Assembly (NCBI GenBank): GCA_019787685.1
Contig: JAHNUO010000007.1
Location: 620,001-684,000, forward strand
Length of the DNA stretch: 64,000 bases
From: Chiua virens
Lineage: Eukaryota; Basidiomycota; Agaricomycetes; Boletales; Boletaceae
Direction of reading: 5' to 3'
In this document: one piece after another, positions 32,119-44,639 of the stretch
Layout of the letters: each line of letters starts with the position of its first letter
Numbering within the stretch: position 1 is the first letter of the stretch
Notes under the pieces: model-generated
Databases searched by the model: none
Seen by the model: the letters and a program-made list of their open reading frames with translations, nothing else
Told to the model about the DNA's origin: nothing
Translations under genes and position numbers: made by a program

Positions 32119-35100
32119 CTCTTTACCTGTGGCGCCAGCGCCGTTGTGCACTTGGGACTTGAAAGAAAAAGAGGAGAACGCATTGGACTCCATTTTTTTG
32201 CGTGCTTATAGCCACCCCAGAAGCATGGACACGTACGGTCCAAACATAGTAGGTATGCCTGGTGCGTGTGCGCAGGCACGGCAGGACTGTGGTTTCGGCC
32301 GTAGACTTGAACGGGCCGCTGGGTTGGTTAATTCTTGAACCTGTTTGGGCAGTCGTCCTCGTGGACGTTGGTGGGACCCGGCAAGACAGTGCAAAAGGGC
32401 ACAGGCGCTCCGAAGGTTGACTCAGGTCATGAACGCTGTACAACCTCGGATTTGGAAGCCTTGCCTATCAGGCCACGCTCGTTCAGCGTGTCTGTCGTGA
32501 CTAAAAGGCCTTCTCCCTTAGATAGTGGTCCTCATGTCCAAAGTGCGGTTTGGAATGCGAAAGAGATTGTGCGGTCTTGTATCGATTTCAATCAGAAACT
32601 AGACAAGTCCGCTTGCCAGTGTCTGAGTGGTATGGGCATCGTCTTCGACCACGTTGATCATAGGTGTTCAACGTCTCTGGTCAAGCGTTCGGCGCGTGTC
32701 GGCCTGCAGCAGAAGATCCTGACTGCAGATACATGTCGTCGGATCGTTGTTCATGTGGATACGGGTATTTCTCTCAAGTGAGGCTCTGTAACACAAGGAA
32801 TTTATTGGCGAAGAATGTTGGTCCGCTCATGCCCCGCGCAATCGAATTTTAGACCGACACACCGGTACCCACCTTGAACCGACCGCGATGCAGCAGGTAA
32901 AAATTATCCCAATTCTCATAGACACGTCAGACCCAGGCATATCTTCCAACTGATCACGGAACCTACGAGAGGCACTGCCAGCACGTCGCAGGGTGGAGGC
33001 AAGATCTTCCTCGGACGTCCGACGACGACGGGAAATCGGCAGACATGACCAAGACTGATGCAACATGCCAGTGTGGTCTGGATATCGCTGATTCAAGGTA
33101 GCAGGTACTATTCTTCGTCGTCTGGCACGCGCTACTCTTTTCATCTAGATAGCTATTAGCAGCTAGCTAAACCCATTGGGTCGAAAAACAACAAGAACAA
33201 CGGTGCTCGGCAACCTCAACTCGTTCCAGAAAACGCTGAAGAAAGTCGTTTTGTATTACGTTCTGTGGTTCCTGGCGCCGGAGAGGCATGCCTGGAGGCG
33301 AGATCTTTCTCAGAGGTTTGACGACGGGAAAACACTGACACGAATATCAGGCTGGTTCAAGGTCCCTTATCCTTGTCATCCGGAACGCGGTACAAGCACG
33401 GCGGACCTTGGCAATCTAATTTGTCTCAAAAAACAAAAGGAACACGTTCTGTATGTTCCGCGGTTCCTTTTGGTGCGGCGCGCAAGCAGCGAACCAAAGT
33501 GCACCGTCGGTTATCTTGAATCGTCCCCGGTAGCGAAGCACACTTACACTCATACCGAGCGAGTACCACGATCTTACGTGAAAACTCGGTTTTTTCACAG
33601 GCTATTTTGTCTTGAAACCCATGTTTCTGGGTCTCTTGCCCTTCAGTGTGACGTGTCTCCTGACGCAGGCAAAACCACAGCATTTCAAGAATCCGACCCT
33701 GGAAATCTACCTGTCAGTGTTTGCCGTGGTAGTATCCAATGATATCGAACCTGCGAGTGCTCCTGTCTCCCCCAGCGATGAATCTACCTTCAATTAATCC
33801 AGTATGGCATCGTCCTTTTCGTCCGCAGACCCTGATAAAACCGCGCGGAATGGTTGGTACACCAACCTCTCCTTACTGCCGTCCGCACAGGCGAGTGGAG
33901 CAGAGTTGAAGCCAAGGTCCATAGTGACTCCGCGACACGTGGTCATACACGTCGCATCAATGGTGTGCGGTGCAAAAGTGACAGTGAAATTTCAACCGTC
34001 GTCACTTGGGTACACCTTACATGGAACCCGAATATTCTGCAAAGTAACTGGATCCCGTTCGTGTCGACCGGCGGTCTTGTAGACACTCGAAGGCTTTTGG
34101 CTGTCTTTGGCTATCAACGCACTCGTTGTTAGGGCGGTGATGCACTTGCTGACCCAACATCATACATATGGCGACCGCTGCTTCGGCGCTCGCCAGCTCG
34201 GAGCCTCTTCCAGAGATGAACACTTTTCTCAGCAGAAACACATGGTCATTTGATAGACAGGTTTACGAGGACCCGTATTCGCACGCTATCTCCTCAGACC
34301 CCCACGACAGTGAAATACTTATGTACAGTAACGAAGCACAGTAATGACTTGAATGAGACTACATACATATGTACTTACTGTTGAGTGATTTCAGGTGCAT
34401 GACCTGCATGATCGATCACGTAACGTTCGCATAAACTCCTCTCAATTGGGCCTTCGAATTCGCATACTTCAGTTTAGGTTACCTGCAGCCAGAGCCAAAC
34501 GAGGGACTATCAATGGGGTCCTCTTTCCATATGGGTGGGTGAGATTGAAGGTCAGTGGGCTCGAAACTCAGATCATTCATTATCCCCAACGGTTGTATAT
34601 ATAGCTAGCTACCTCGTGATCCTGCGGAAGGGGCCCAGACGGGCAAATTCGGCGGCGGCTTAAGCATGAAACGATACGGTAACAATCACGTCGTCACTGA
34701 TGTTAAGGTTGTTTTGTTGACAGACGGGTAACGCTACCGGGTGAAAGTGAGTGCCTATGACGTGGCAGAAGTGAAATTGGGTTGTCTGTCTTTAGTTTGC
34801 TTCGACACCCCAGTATTTAGATCATCAAGTGCAGCCTCTTAGTTTTTGCATGATCAGAACGACTAGTCAAGTTGGGCGATAACGCTGCGGAGCGTGTGCG
34901 TTGATATTTCCCGGATAGCTGTTCACCTCTATGATCCGGTTACTCCCTTGGAAGGCAGGGCCCGCCAGATGATCGCAAAAAGTGGGCTAGACTCCTAGTG
35001 TTATCTCATTAACGAAACCTAGAATTGCCTTTGGTGCTCACACTGAGGTTGCAATCACGTGTGGTGTGATGGCACTTCGGACTTTGAAAAGCACGAATGG

Positions 35101-35518
35101 TTTGGCGCACGCTGTGTCGGGACCGCCGTAACAAAATACCGGACGGACCAATTGTTTAAGAGGTCTCAGAAACGGTTCAGCCTGTGAAGCACTCGACGGG
35201 AAATCTATCGTCGTGGATCGTCCCATGAAACCACCTTTTGCGCGGTATCTCAATTCTAGGGGTCATCCATCCATTGGCATGACAAGCTGATCTACGTTTC
35301 AGGGAGATCGTTAATATACATAATTTAGCTCAAAGTAGTTTTTCTGGCCGGATACGACAGGAACGGATCTTGCCATTGGCTTGGTATGCAGGTAAAAAAA
35401 GGTCGGAAATCTCAGGTACACATTATACCGGGTTATAGATAGAGCTTGCGCACCCTTGTTAATTCAAATGCAGGTTCCACTCTCGGGGATCACAGGTTGG
35501 TTTGCTTCTACCAGCATC
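32119..35518. other. 3.4-kb gene-poor stretch upstream of the P450
   Basis: No gene is recognised. A 148-codon frame at 32335-32781 contains a Cys cluster (SACQCLSG) and an overlapping frame has SDRCSCGYGYFSQ, so a small Cys-rich secreted protein cannot be excluded, but I found no signal peptide or splice pattern. A 188-codon frame at 33176-33742 is unrecognised; the DNA under it contains weakly repeated blocks near 33190-33310 and 33400-33490. The rest, to 35440, is AT-rich and shows no structure. Confidence 0.4.
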
Positions 35519-37477
35519 ATGCCAACGGACGTCCTCTCGTCGATCCCCTTTGCCCTCCCCATCCCCTACGACCTCCTCGCCCCCGGTCTCGCTACACTCC
35601 TCCTCGCAGTCGTCTTGGCCCACATCGTTCCTTACCTCCTAGACCCTTTCAACCAGCGTCGCATTCCCGGTCCCCTTCTCGCCAAGTTCTCTGACCTCTG
35701 GCTTGGTTGGACAGCCAGCCAAGGCCACCGCTCTGACATCGTCCACCAACTACATCAGAAATACGGTCTAGTACCCATTTCAAGCCATGCCCCTCCACGC
35801 TCATTTCCTTTTTAGGCACCCTTGTGCGCCTGGCACCTAACCACGTATCCGTCGCCGACCCAGGGGCTTTGCAGATTGTCTACGCCCACGGAAACGGCTC
35901 TCTAAAATCTAACTTTTATGATGCCTTTGTATCCATCCACAGAGGTTTGTTCAACACGAGAGACCGTGCAGACCATGCGCGTAAGAGGAAAATTGTATCG
36001 CATATATTTTCCCAGAAAAATGTCCTCGAGTTCGAACCTATCGCTCGGCTCTACATCGATCAACTCACCAAGCAATGGGATCGTTTGTGCGATGCTGCCC
36101 TAAAAGGCCACTCTGGTGCAGAAGGTGAAGGCTGGTACGGTCAAGATGGCCGTCTTTGGCTGGATTGTCTCCCATGTATGATTTCACGCTTTCGTCATCC
36201 TCGCTAGCCTTAAAGCCCACAATTTCCCAGGGTACAATTACCTCGCCTTTGACATCATCGGTAGTTGACACTTATTGATTGATACAGTCTGATACGTTTC
36301 TAAGTTACTGCTCTAGGCGATCTCGCTTTTGGATCCCCGTTTGGTATGGTCCTCAATGCGAAAGACTCTGCTCCCGTCGCTGTCTCACAACAAGATGCAA
36401 TGAATTCATACGGAACTGAGGGGAAGCCAGAGGTCGTCAAGATCCCCGCAGTACAGATTCTCAATGACCGTGGCGAGTTTTCTGCGTCCATGGGTGTTCT
36501 CCCCCCATCCTGGAGACCCTTATGTTCGTCTCCTTCCTTGGTACCGTAAAGGTAGTAAGGCAGTCCAAAACCTCGCTGGTCTGGCGGTTGCAGCGGTTGC
36601 AAAGCGTTTGACTACACCCACCGACCGTGTCGATCTCCTTAGTAAACTCCAGCAGGGTCGAGATGACGAAGGCAATCCGATGGGTGTAGCAGAACTGACC
36701 GCTGAAGCTCTAACCCAACTGATAGCTGGCTCGGACACCACATCAAAGTGAGCGTCTTGTTACAAAGAGTGAATGTATTCTGAATCAAGTCATCAGCTCT
36801 TCTTGCGCGATCACTTATTACCTTGCCCGATATCCACGCGTTCAGGAGAAGCTTCAGAAGGAACTCGACGAAGCACTTGGCGCGCCAGATGATACTGTCA
36901 CCACTTTCGAACAAGTGAAGAGGCTACCTTACTTGGAAGCTGTCATCAACGAAGCCTTGCGCATGCACTCCACGTCCGCGATTGGCCTCCCTCGTGTCGC
37001 CCCTGAAGGTGGATTGACGATTGATGGCATACACTTTCCTCAAGGCACGGTCCTCAGCGTGCCCACTTATACAATTCACCGAGACAAGAACGTTTGGGGG
37101 GACGACGTGGACGTGTTCCGCCCCGAGAGATGGTTTGAGCGTGACCATACAGCCATTCAAAAGGCATTCAATCCGTTCTCGTTTGGACCTCGGTGAGAAT
37201 TTGGACCTTGTTTCCCCAGAATTGAATTGATGGGAATCGACCAGAGCCTGCGTGGGTCGTAACCTGGCGTCGATGGAGTTGATGATTATCGTATCTTCGA
37301 TCCTTCGGCGTTACCACTTCGTGTTAGCCGAACCGGAACAGCCGGTAAGCGATCACTCACGCTCACGCACCGAAATTACTGAAGAGTCCCACTTCGTGCT
37401 TTTAGCTTGCCACTCGAGAAGGCTTCCTTCGCAAGCCCGTGGAGTGCCGCGTGGGAATTACGCGGAGACATGTCTAG
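35519..37477 (+). CDS. Cytochrome P450, benzoate 4-monooxygenase (CYP53)-like
   Basis: Membrane-bound haem monooxygenase. The N-terminal anchor (LLAPGLATLLLAVVLAHIVP) is followed by the Pro-rich hinge RRIPGPLLAKFSDLWLGW. The I-helix oxygen-binding motif is AGSDTTS (36728), ExxR is in EAVINEALRMH, the PERF-like motif in FRPERWFE and the haem-Cys loop in FNPFSFGPRACVGRNLA, interrupted by an intron just before the Cys (about 37194-37243). The C-terminus is CRVGITRRHV. About eight exons with GT-AG introns are required. The blocks WLDCLPWYNYLAFDIIGDLA and DLAFGSPFGMV are those I associate with CYP53, which para-hydroxylates benzoate and detoxifies plant phenolics. The start at 35519 has a better context than the in-frame ATG at 35468. 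Subfamily assignment is from memory. Confidence 0.88.
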
Positions 37478-37832
37478 GGAGGAAGCTGTTTGGCAATTCT
37501 GAACCTATGCACCTGACTTTTACGTCGATTACGCGTACGTCGCTCAATGTACACTAGCCATGTTTGTCTTGCTCGCCCTTGGTCAATGGAATTGTTTCCG
37601 CGCGGTCCGTCCCGAAACCCCGGGAACGCGTATATTTTCGTTTGGGACGTGGTAAGACTCTCGCGGGATAAATGGCTGTCTTCCTTTATCCTCTCACGCC
37701 CCAGAAACAGTCACTCACTGGACGTATTCACTTATATATAAATGGTAGCTGCAGAGCCTCTAGGCTTCCCGCTCGCGCGGCTAGTAGCCCGACGATTTGA
37801 CGCGTCGGTCGAGCCATTCAAAGGGCTGCATC

Positions 37833-38810
37833 ATGGCTACGACCAGTTCCTCCAACTCACTGACCCCCACAAGCACCCTTTCCTCATCCCCTACCAATAA
37901 CTCCAATGGCAATGGGGGAGGTTTCATCGATCTCTTTTCTACATCTGAATCTCCGCCACTAATCGTGGCGTTCCTCGCTATCGGCGTGTTCATTGTCGCC
38001 TTGTCTGGCATATTTGGATGGAGACGCCTCTCCCAACCACAGGGTGTAGTTGGTCCTCCACCCGGTGCAACGACAAACCGCAGGGGCAAGTCCATCTTGC
38101 TAAAGACAAAACCTGTGTTCTGTGACCTGTGGGCGGATCTTCAGGCCGCCGGCGGGCCGTCGATCGACGCGGCGGGATTTTATCGATGGGAACACATCCT
38201 CGTGAGTCCTTCTTCCCTCGTTACTGTCCCTGTCTGATCTTCGAGCGGGTTTCGATTATCTTTGCGCGCACGTGGCGGCCGATGTAGCCCATGTCGGTCA
38301 GCTTGACATTTCCTGTCTCGTCTGTTGAGCCACAAGCGCCCGTTGACCTGACATCGACCACCACCCAATCGGCCGTGGATCCGCTAGCCGGTCAACCCAT
38401 ACCGAGTCGGATACTGAGGTGTTTTGCATCCGCTGTCAGACGGTATTACCTGCCTGTGTACCCGTCACGGCCACCACCGTCCACATCATCACCACTCGCC
38501 TCACCGCCAGCGTCGCAAGCCATACCACTCGTTCCCGTGACTAGCCCAAGTGAGGGTGTCGAGCAGCTGCAGTTGAAATCGCTCGCGACATCACCCCGCG
38601 TATCGGAACATACGCTTGACGAGGCGGATTGGGGCGATGCGTCGTCGGTGCTGGTGTCTGTCATCGTCGCTATGCCTACGCAACGGCGACCTGGGTGTTG
38701 GAGCACGACAGGGAGGAAGGAGGCACCTTCAGTTTCAGGAGGGGATGCCGTTGACGTTGGGCGAGTATTGTATCGGGACGATGGACGTGCCTTGGGGTGA
38801 GGCTGGATGA
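37833..38810 (+). CDS. Ser/Thr-rich single-pass membrane protein, paralogue A
   Basis: Exon 1 (37833-38201) encodes a Ser/Thr/Asn-rich N-terminus (MATTSSSNSLTPTSTLSSSP), one membrane segment (PPLIVAFLAIGVFIVALSGI) and a basic GWRRL stop-transfer followed by KTKPVFCDLWAD. Exon 2 begins at 38288 (PMSVSLTFPVSS), runs through a Pro-rich cytoplasmic part (PSRPPPSTSSPLASPPAS) and reaches VLVSVIVAMPTQRR. The last 40 codons need a one-base shift to end in CIGTMDVPWGEAG at 38810; without it the frame ends at 38800. The arrangement matches paralogue B at 46116-46793 (Ser/Thr N-terminus, one TM segment, LVAMP motif). Function is unknown. The family looks like plasma-membrane receptors or anchors with intrinsically disordered tails. 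Confidence 0.6.
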
Positions 38811-41598
38811 CCCCTGATGCGATGGGAGTGGGTATGATTGTCGATGCTCCCCTTGTACTGGAATATCCCCTTCACAGTGTAGCTTTGACTTTTCATTCGT
38901 CGGGACGTTTCTCTTTTGTTTGTACTCGGAATACTTGATTGATGTTTCCATGCCTCGGGGAACTTGGATGTAGAAGGATGGACGTCGCGTGATCACGTGA
39001 CATGACACTGGCAACGTGGCACATCAAGATCGTTACGTTAAACCCAAATGTGAGGGCCCTTTCTCCGTCCACCTGAGGAGCAGAGCAGAGACGACCAATT
39101 TAAGGAGATTACTTACTGCGCCATAATAGGGTACACGCGAGCGACAAGCTGGGGGTCCGAAAGGTGCGTTCCCAACTTCCCACTATCATGATTTAAGCCT
39201 GAGAGTCAGGAAAATGTTTTCGGATGGCTATCCTGAGGTAACTTGGACCATGACGCTCGAGGGGGAAATCTGTGTCAGAGCCTGAGACAACCTGAATCGA
39301 GATAGAGACTCCGAGACTGTGCTGGGTTGGAATGCGGCTGCTAGTGTTGATACGGTTCCTGCTGCGCACACAGATGCGAATCTGGGAGCATCGAAGCCGT
39401 CCAAACTCCGGTATTATCGTGTCGGTCACTAGCAGGAACGCGGAGAAAACCGCAATCTAGCTATACCGGGCTTTAAACCGTTCATGGCGGCACTCAGTCA
39501 TCGAAACAAAACTAATTAGTACTCACTCTGACTCGGAGGTCGCGCTCCCGCGTTCCAACCTCTGGATGCCAGTGCAGACATACGTATTCAGCATCCCAAT
39601 TTAGTAAGAGTGCAGGTTCCGGCCAAGCCGAAGGTCGGCCCGAGTGAGGTGATACAGTGGAATCATCCAAACAAATCCTCGTGCTCGTCGAGCTACTCTG
39701 AGTCTCTTCTTTCACGCCATGCCTGACATTACCAGGAAGGCTAAAGATGAAAATTGTTCACTTCTCTCCATTTTCTCGAGTGTATGGCAAACTCCTCCGT
39801 GCTGAAACCCCCCAACGATGTGACGATCCGAAACTTAGGCAGATGTTGTTCAGAAAAACTGCAATTGTAGCCGGAAATTGAATGGTGGATGTGACGAAGT
39901 CTGCAAACAAGCAGTAGCTGGTGAACCCATTTCCTGGATATAATGTGATCGATCTCCGAAAGCCTACCAGGAGGGCAAAATGGGTGACTCAGGGTGAGTG
40001 CAGCACAGCGGGAGACGAGGGAAATTAGTCCCCAGTGCGTTGCCATTGTTTCCGAGTCGATTGCATCATCATTGAAGGATATATTGCACACAGCATCAAG
40101 CTCGAAGGACGTCACATCAGGGAGCGTGAAGTGGTTGGAACGTAGATAGAGTGAGCTGTTCGCGGATAACTCCAAGTTGCCCCTGGGTGAACTCGGGCGT
40201 AGTCAGCGAGAACTTGGAGAGCCGCTCTGAATTACAGGCATTGACCAGCACGACGAAAAATCCGTTTCTGGGGTACGCAAACTACCCACTTTGAATGATG
40301 CCCCTCGCAGCTTCAAACGCATAGCTTCCAAGAGTGATGTCAAGGGGAAGTGCGTTTGCTTGCACTCTCAAGGACTCGAGAAATGCGTGTGCAGGTGGTG
40401 TCAACGTGGGTCTGACGTTCTTCGTCTGCAAATCGTCTGGGAGCTCTAAAGAAAGTTGGTTCAGAGGGTAGACGGGAAGGTAAATGATGGCAGCTTGGTC
40501 GAGTGTTCGACATTCAAGTGATTTTGATGAGCGCCGAAGCGCAGATGCAAGACCAACTCAGACAGGATCTTTTGAGCACTAGACCAGTATCCAGAACTTA
40601 TTCAATGACGGACAGGTAGAGGCAAGCTGCATTGACAATATCGCAGGTGAGTACAGGGCAAATGATAGCATCATGATGTCGACTGGCAAATGAGCGAGCA
40701 GCAACTGCAAGAGCGGAGTATACTTTTTGTTCCGTTCTGTCCAGCGGAGGCTTTTGGGGTGCGGGACGAGCGGAGCTTGGCGGTTGGGATACTAGTGCAA
40801 GGACGGCATCATTGCCCAGACTTGACTAGGACTCGTGAGGTAGGTGGTAATCGTGTTCAATCAAAAACCGCGCTCGAGGAGTATTTGAAGAAAGTTTCCC
40901 AGTCACTAAGTGACATGTGTCGTTTGAATGTCTGTCCTAGACCATGAACAATATTATGTTGAACTAGTGAATATATGAGAACATACTATTTGTTCTATTA
41001 GTCGGTTCAATCTCCAATAGGTCCCGAGGAAGACATGGGATGAGGTGTGTGAACGAATCCAATTCCTTCCAAGATATCAAGAGCAGCGTTGTTCGACGAG
41101 TGCGCAGTGCGACTCGGAGTCTGGCTAATGCATGCAACCTTATCTTTGCATGGAAATTGTCGTGGAATATCCACACGTGGACGTGATGGAAGATGGCATA
41201 TTGAACCTCGACCACTTGTGCGTCTTGTAGTAAGGGGTAGTAGTGTGGTGTCAGCTTTCGGAACTTGAGCGCTTGAGCGAACAGTGTCAGCTGAGTCCGC
41301 GAACGGAGCAATACATCATCCCATGCCGTTTATAACCAGTAGATGCACTGAGCTAGCTAACCAAGTTCACTAGTGGCTTGAACTTGAAGGTTCAACCTCG
41401 ATGATTCTTGAGTGAGGCTGAAGACGACCGCTTGATTTTCGTGGTTTGCATTGAATACAGTTCGTTTCTCTCCATATCACCACCACACTGGAGGATAGCA
41501 TAATGCGGTCATCTCCATCAGTTTTTTCAGACAGAAGTATTAGTGATTTCATATATTAATAGAAGCTGATACTATGTGCTGGAAATTTCTATCTGTAG
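38811..41598. other. Gene-poor stretch with one unrecognised open frame
   Basis: No gene is recognised with confidence. The only frame with a protein-like composition is on the minus strand at 39741-40175, listed separately. A segment at 39190-39430 shares scattered blocks (CTGCTGCGCACACAG and others) with 43246-43520, suggesting an old duplicated repeat either side of the fold-back element. Confidence 0.4.
39741..40175 (-). CDS. Unrecognised protein fragment (possible last exon)
   Basis: This 144-codon frame has a regular amphipathic pattern with mixed Leu, His and Ser, for example HFTLPDVTSFELDAVCNISF and ALTLSHPFCPPGRLSEIDHI. Upstream on the same strand (40200-40480) a further open stretch reads AHAFLESLRVQANALPLDI before a stop. 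It could be the end of an F-box or LRR-like gene of the kind abundant in these fungi, but no motif fixes that, and no start or splice model could be built. Confidence 0.25.
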   Translation of the reverse strand: MELSANSSLYLRSNHFTLPDVTSFELDAVCNISFNDDAIDSETMATHWGLISLVSRCAALTLSHPFCPPGRLSEIDHIISRKWVHQLLLVCRLRHIHHSISGYNCSFSEQHLPKFRIVTSLGGFSTEEFAIHSRKWREVNNFHL

Positions 41599-41600
41599 TA

Positions 41601-42277
41601 CAGTGTCTCAAAAAGGTATTGCACACTTTGAAAATACTTATATCACAATGAAAACACAATATTTCCTGAAGGTGTTAGTGTATGAAATGTAGCTAGATTA
41701 GTGGTCTACAAGATGTGCTAAATACCTAAATGAAATGATTGAGTGTGCTCAGTACAGAGCTAAAATATGATAGGGGGTACTTTTCAGCTCCTCAAAACAA
41801 TCACTTTCAGATCTTGGCCACTGCAGAAGAAATGTAGTCCATACTAATCTAATCAAGATCCGAAAAAAAATTAGGGAGATCCTGTGTTTGGTTCTTGAGA
41901 TATGAAGCTTGCAACTTGCATGATATTAGCTAATTTACCCCAAATCATGCAAAACTCCTCAGGTTTCAAGCCTCATATCTCAAGAGCAAAACACAGGGTC
42001 TCCCTAATTCTTTTTGGGATCTTGATTAGATTAGTATGGACTACATTTCTTCTGCAGTGACCAAGATCTGAAAGTGATTGTTTTGAGGAGCTGAAAAGTA
42101 CCCCCTATCATATTTTAGCTCTGTACTGAGCACACTCAATCATTTCATTTAGGTATTTAGCACATCTTGTAGACCACTAATCTAGCTACATTTCATACAC
42201 TAACACCTTCAGGAAATATTGTGTTTTCATTGTGATATAAGTATTTTCAAAGTGTGCAATACCTTTTTGAGACACTG
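41601..42277. mobile_element. Fold-back (MITE-like) element with Tc1/mariner-type ends
   Basis: Two arms of about 330 bp are inverted copies with only a few differences, joined by a short AT-rich loop near 41930-41950. The left end reads CAGTGTCTCAAAAAGGTATT and the right end is its exact reverse complement. Both ends are flanked by TA (41599-41600 and 42278-42279), the target duplication of Tc1/mariner elements. It encodes no transposase, so it is non-autonomous. Confidence 0.93.
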
Positions 42278-42837
42278 TATACCCTTTTCGTGAAATGGGT
42301 CGTCTCTTTTTCTCTTCGTGTACTCGATCTGAGGTTTCCATGTCCGAGTCCCAGACTCTGCCCGGATACAAGGGGTGTGCACTGCCCGTTCATCATATGA
42401 CACACAGCCATATACAAGCACAAGGGACCGGGGAACGCGGGCACATTAATATCATGCTCATATTGTTATATTTGAACTCCTGTCCCAAAATACCAATTAG
42501 TAAAAATAACAGTATGGAAAAATGAAAGGGGAAACTGGCTAGTCAATCATTCTTCCATGGATCTCCCCGTGCGCAGAGCTGTATGCAATGCCATCAAAGA
42601 CTCATCCTTCACAGCCAAGAAAATTCTGTCATACTGCTGGGATCAGCATCGCCCATAACCTAGGGCATGCCAATCGTGCCTCATCTCCGTCCACCTCGAT
42701 CGGGTCCTCATCGCCATAGCGGAGGAGCAGGGACAACCGAATTAGAAGAATTAGGTTGTTGACTGTGACTGTGCCAGTCCCGCAGGTCCGAGAAATCGAT
42801 TTTGAAGACGATCACATGCAGGACCGTCACGGCATGA

Positions 42838-43150
42838 GGGCCAGCGTTCAGGTTGGCAAATGACCGCCCAGTGTCATTAGTCTTCTAGAACCACGTTACC
42901 CATCATGTGCATGATCCTTGTTGGTCGACAGAAGAGTCCTATGGATCATACAGTGCCATGTCGTGACATCATGGTGCTGGACTTGACGCGGACGGCCGGG
43001 CCAGCACTCAGGTTGGCAAGCATCGCCAATGACTCTGAGCCCACAAATGTTATCAGTCTTCTAGAATCATACCTATCCTCGTAGTTCGATAGAAGAGTAC
43101 GACTGACTCGGATCATACAGTGCCATTTCGTGAAATATAGGTGCTATAAG
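42838..43150 (+). repeat. Tandem repeat, two diverged units of about 160 bp
   Basis: Unit 1 (from 42838) and unit 2 (from 42998) share, in the same order, GGGCCAGC, CTCAGGTTGGCAA or its variant, TCTTCTAGAA, a GAAGAGT block and GGATCATACAGTGCCAT. The units are diverged by substitutions and small indels. No coding capacity is apparent. Confidence 0.65.
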
Positions 43151-44639
43151 ATTAAAATCGGGGTCTGGTAGTCGGAGACGGATCTTCCCAAAATACTCGG
43201 TAGACTGGTTGTCTGAACCCGAGATGCTAGTCCGAGCTTTGGTCGTTATTTTTGTACATCCGAGGCATTTGGATGGTCGTTCAGGGGTACTGGGCTATGA
43301 AAGAGTGACATTCGAGGGAGAAAACTCGGTGGCTGATGCATTGATGAATAAGCGTCAAAAATGATTAAAATTCCGAGACCGTAAGCACTTGGATAAACTG
43401 CCGCTATTGATGCGGGTTCCTGGCAGGAAATAAATTTGGGAATAAGACGCCAGTGATCTCGTATTGATAGGTAAGGGTTCGGGGACGCCAGATTTTTCCT
43501 GCTGCGCACACAGCGGCGTGACTGTCATCGATTAATGGGCACCGTCGGTCGGTCGTCGATGGCGGGTGGCTTGACATCATTTAGAAAAAGCCTATTTCAA
43601 GTTATCTATTATCAGTACCCGTGGTACACGTTCCATTGAGCGCTCCAGATTGCAAGGCGATCCTAGTATAGGACCAGTGTCAAATGCAGGAATTGCACTG
43701 CACGGTCTCGGAAGCCTGAACGCACAATGAGGTCCCCGAAGTTTTCCGAGATGCAGGATGCACTGGCGTGTGAGATGATGTGGCACAAGCCAACTGGCCA
43801 TGCATATATCCCGTATCGTACCTGTCCTGTTGCAATCGTTCGTCCCGTGTCCATTCAAGCTATGCAACTTCGATCGAGCGCTCAAGTTACGCGCCGGACC
43901 ATTGCCGGCGGTTTCGTCGCCGAATTGTCGGGTCATGCGTGTCAGCACTCGGACCATCGTCCCAGTCCCGGGATCAAAACATGTGTGAGACATGATGCGT
44001 ACCTCGGAATATTTCAGAGCAACAACTTGAAGACTGCAAGTTGGCAAGTCAGTGCATCAGAACTCACTGCTTTTCAAGAAGACGGCCATCTTCGGCGAGC
44101 CCAAATCTCTCGGGCCTGCCAAGTGCTTCTTGGTCAATATGTGAAGCGGATGTAGATGCGACAAAATGCGAAATGCTGTGGACCCCGGGCTACTCCGCTC
44201 AGAAATCTTTGTTGTGCTCAAAAGGGACGACCAAGCAGACGGCTTCCCAGCACCGAACGCCTACCGTCACGCCGTCATTACTAATATGCAATCACATTTG
44301 ATACACGACACTAAATGAATACACAAGAGGTAATACAGACTCTAGGGAAATGACAGCCAACTATCATGGCTGGGAACTTCCGGGGGGATGATGAGAAACG
44401 GACTGTGTGCTATGCATATATGATCGTGTGTAATGATAATCCATAAGTCACTTAAGGAGATCTCCATGCGCGGCCAAATAAGTAAAAAGCAACAGGGCAG
44501 TACCAGTCTGCGGCTGAGGGTGACACATGCGCCATCCTACAAGAGTGGCTGATGCTGTAAATTGACGTGAACGATGGTGATGATGGCCGAGGCGGCCGAA
44601 CCTCCCACAGGGAAGTTTGGGGCCTGGTTTGGCTCATGA
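43151..44639. other. Gene-poor stretch downstream of the tandem repeat
   Basis: Open frames of about 150 codons face each other at 43592-44047 (minus) and 43727-44155 (plus), a mirror-image overlap in GC-richer DNA. Neither resembles a known protein. The end of the stretch is the 3' region of the DUF6699 gene. Confidence 0.4.

Noticed and set aside
33176..33742. 188-codon plus-strand frame with weak internal repetition
   Set aside because: The repetition is too diverged to call a repeat by eye and the translation matches nothing known; kept only as a note in the intergenic entry.
42186..42444. Short minus-strand frames at the right end of the fold-back element
   Set aside because: They run through the terminal inverted repeat and have no transposase motif.
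43592..44155. Facing open frames of about 150 codons on both strands
   Set aside because: Mirror-image frames in GC-rich DNA; neither has recognisable content or a supported start.
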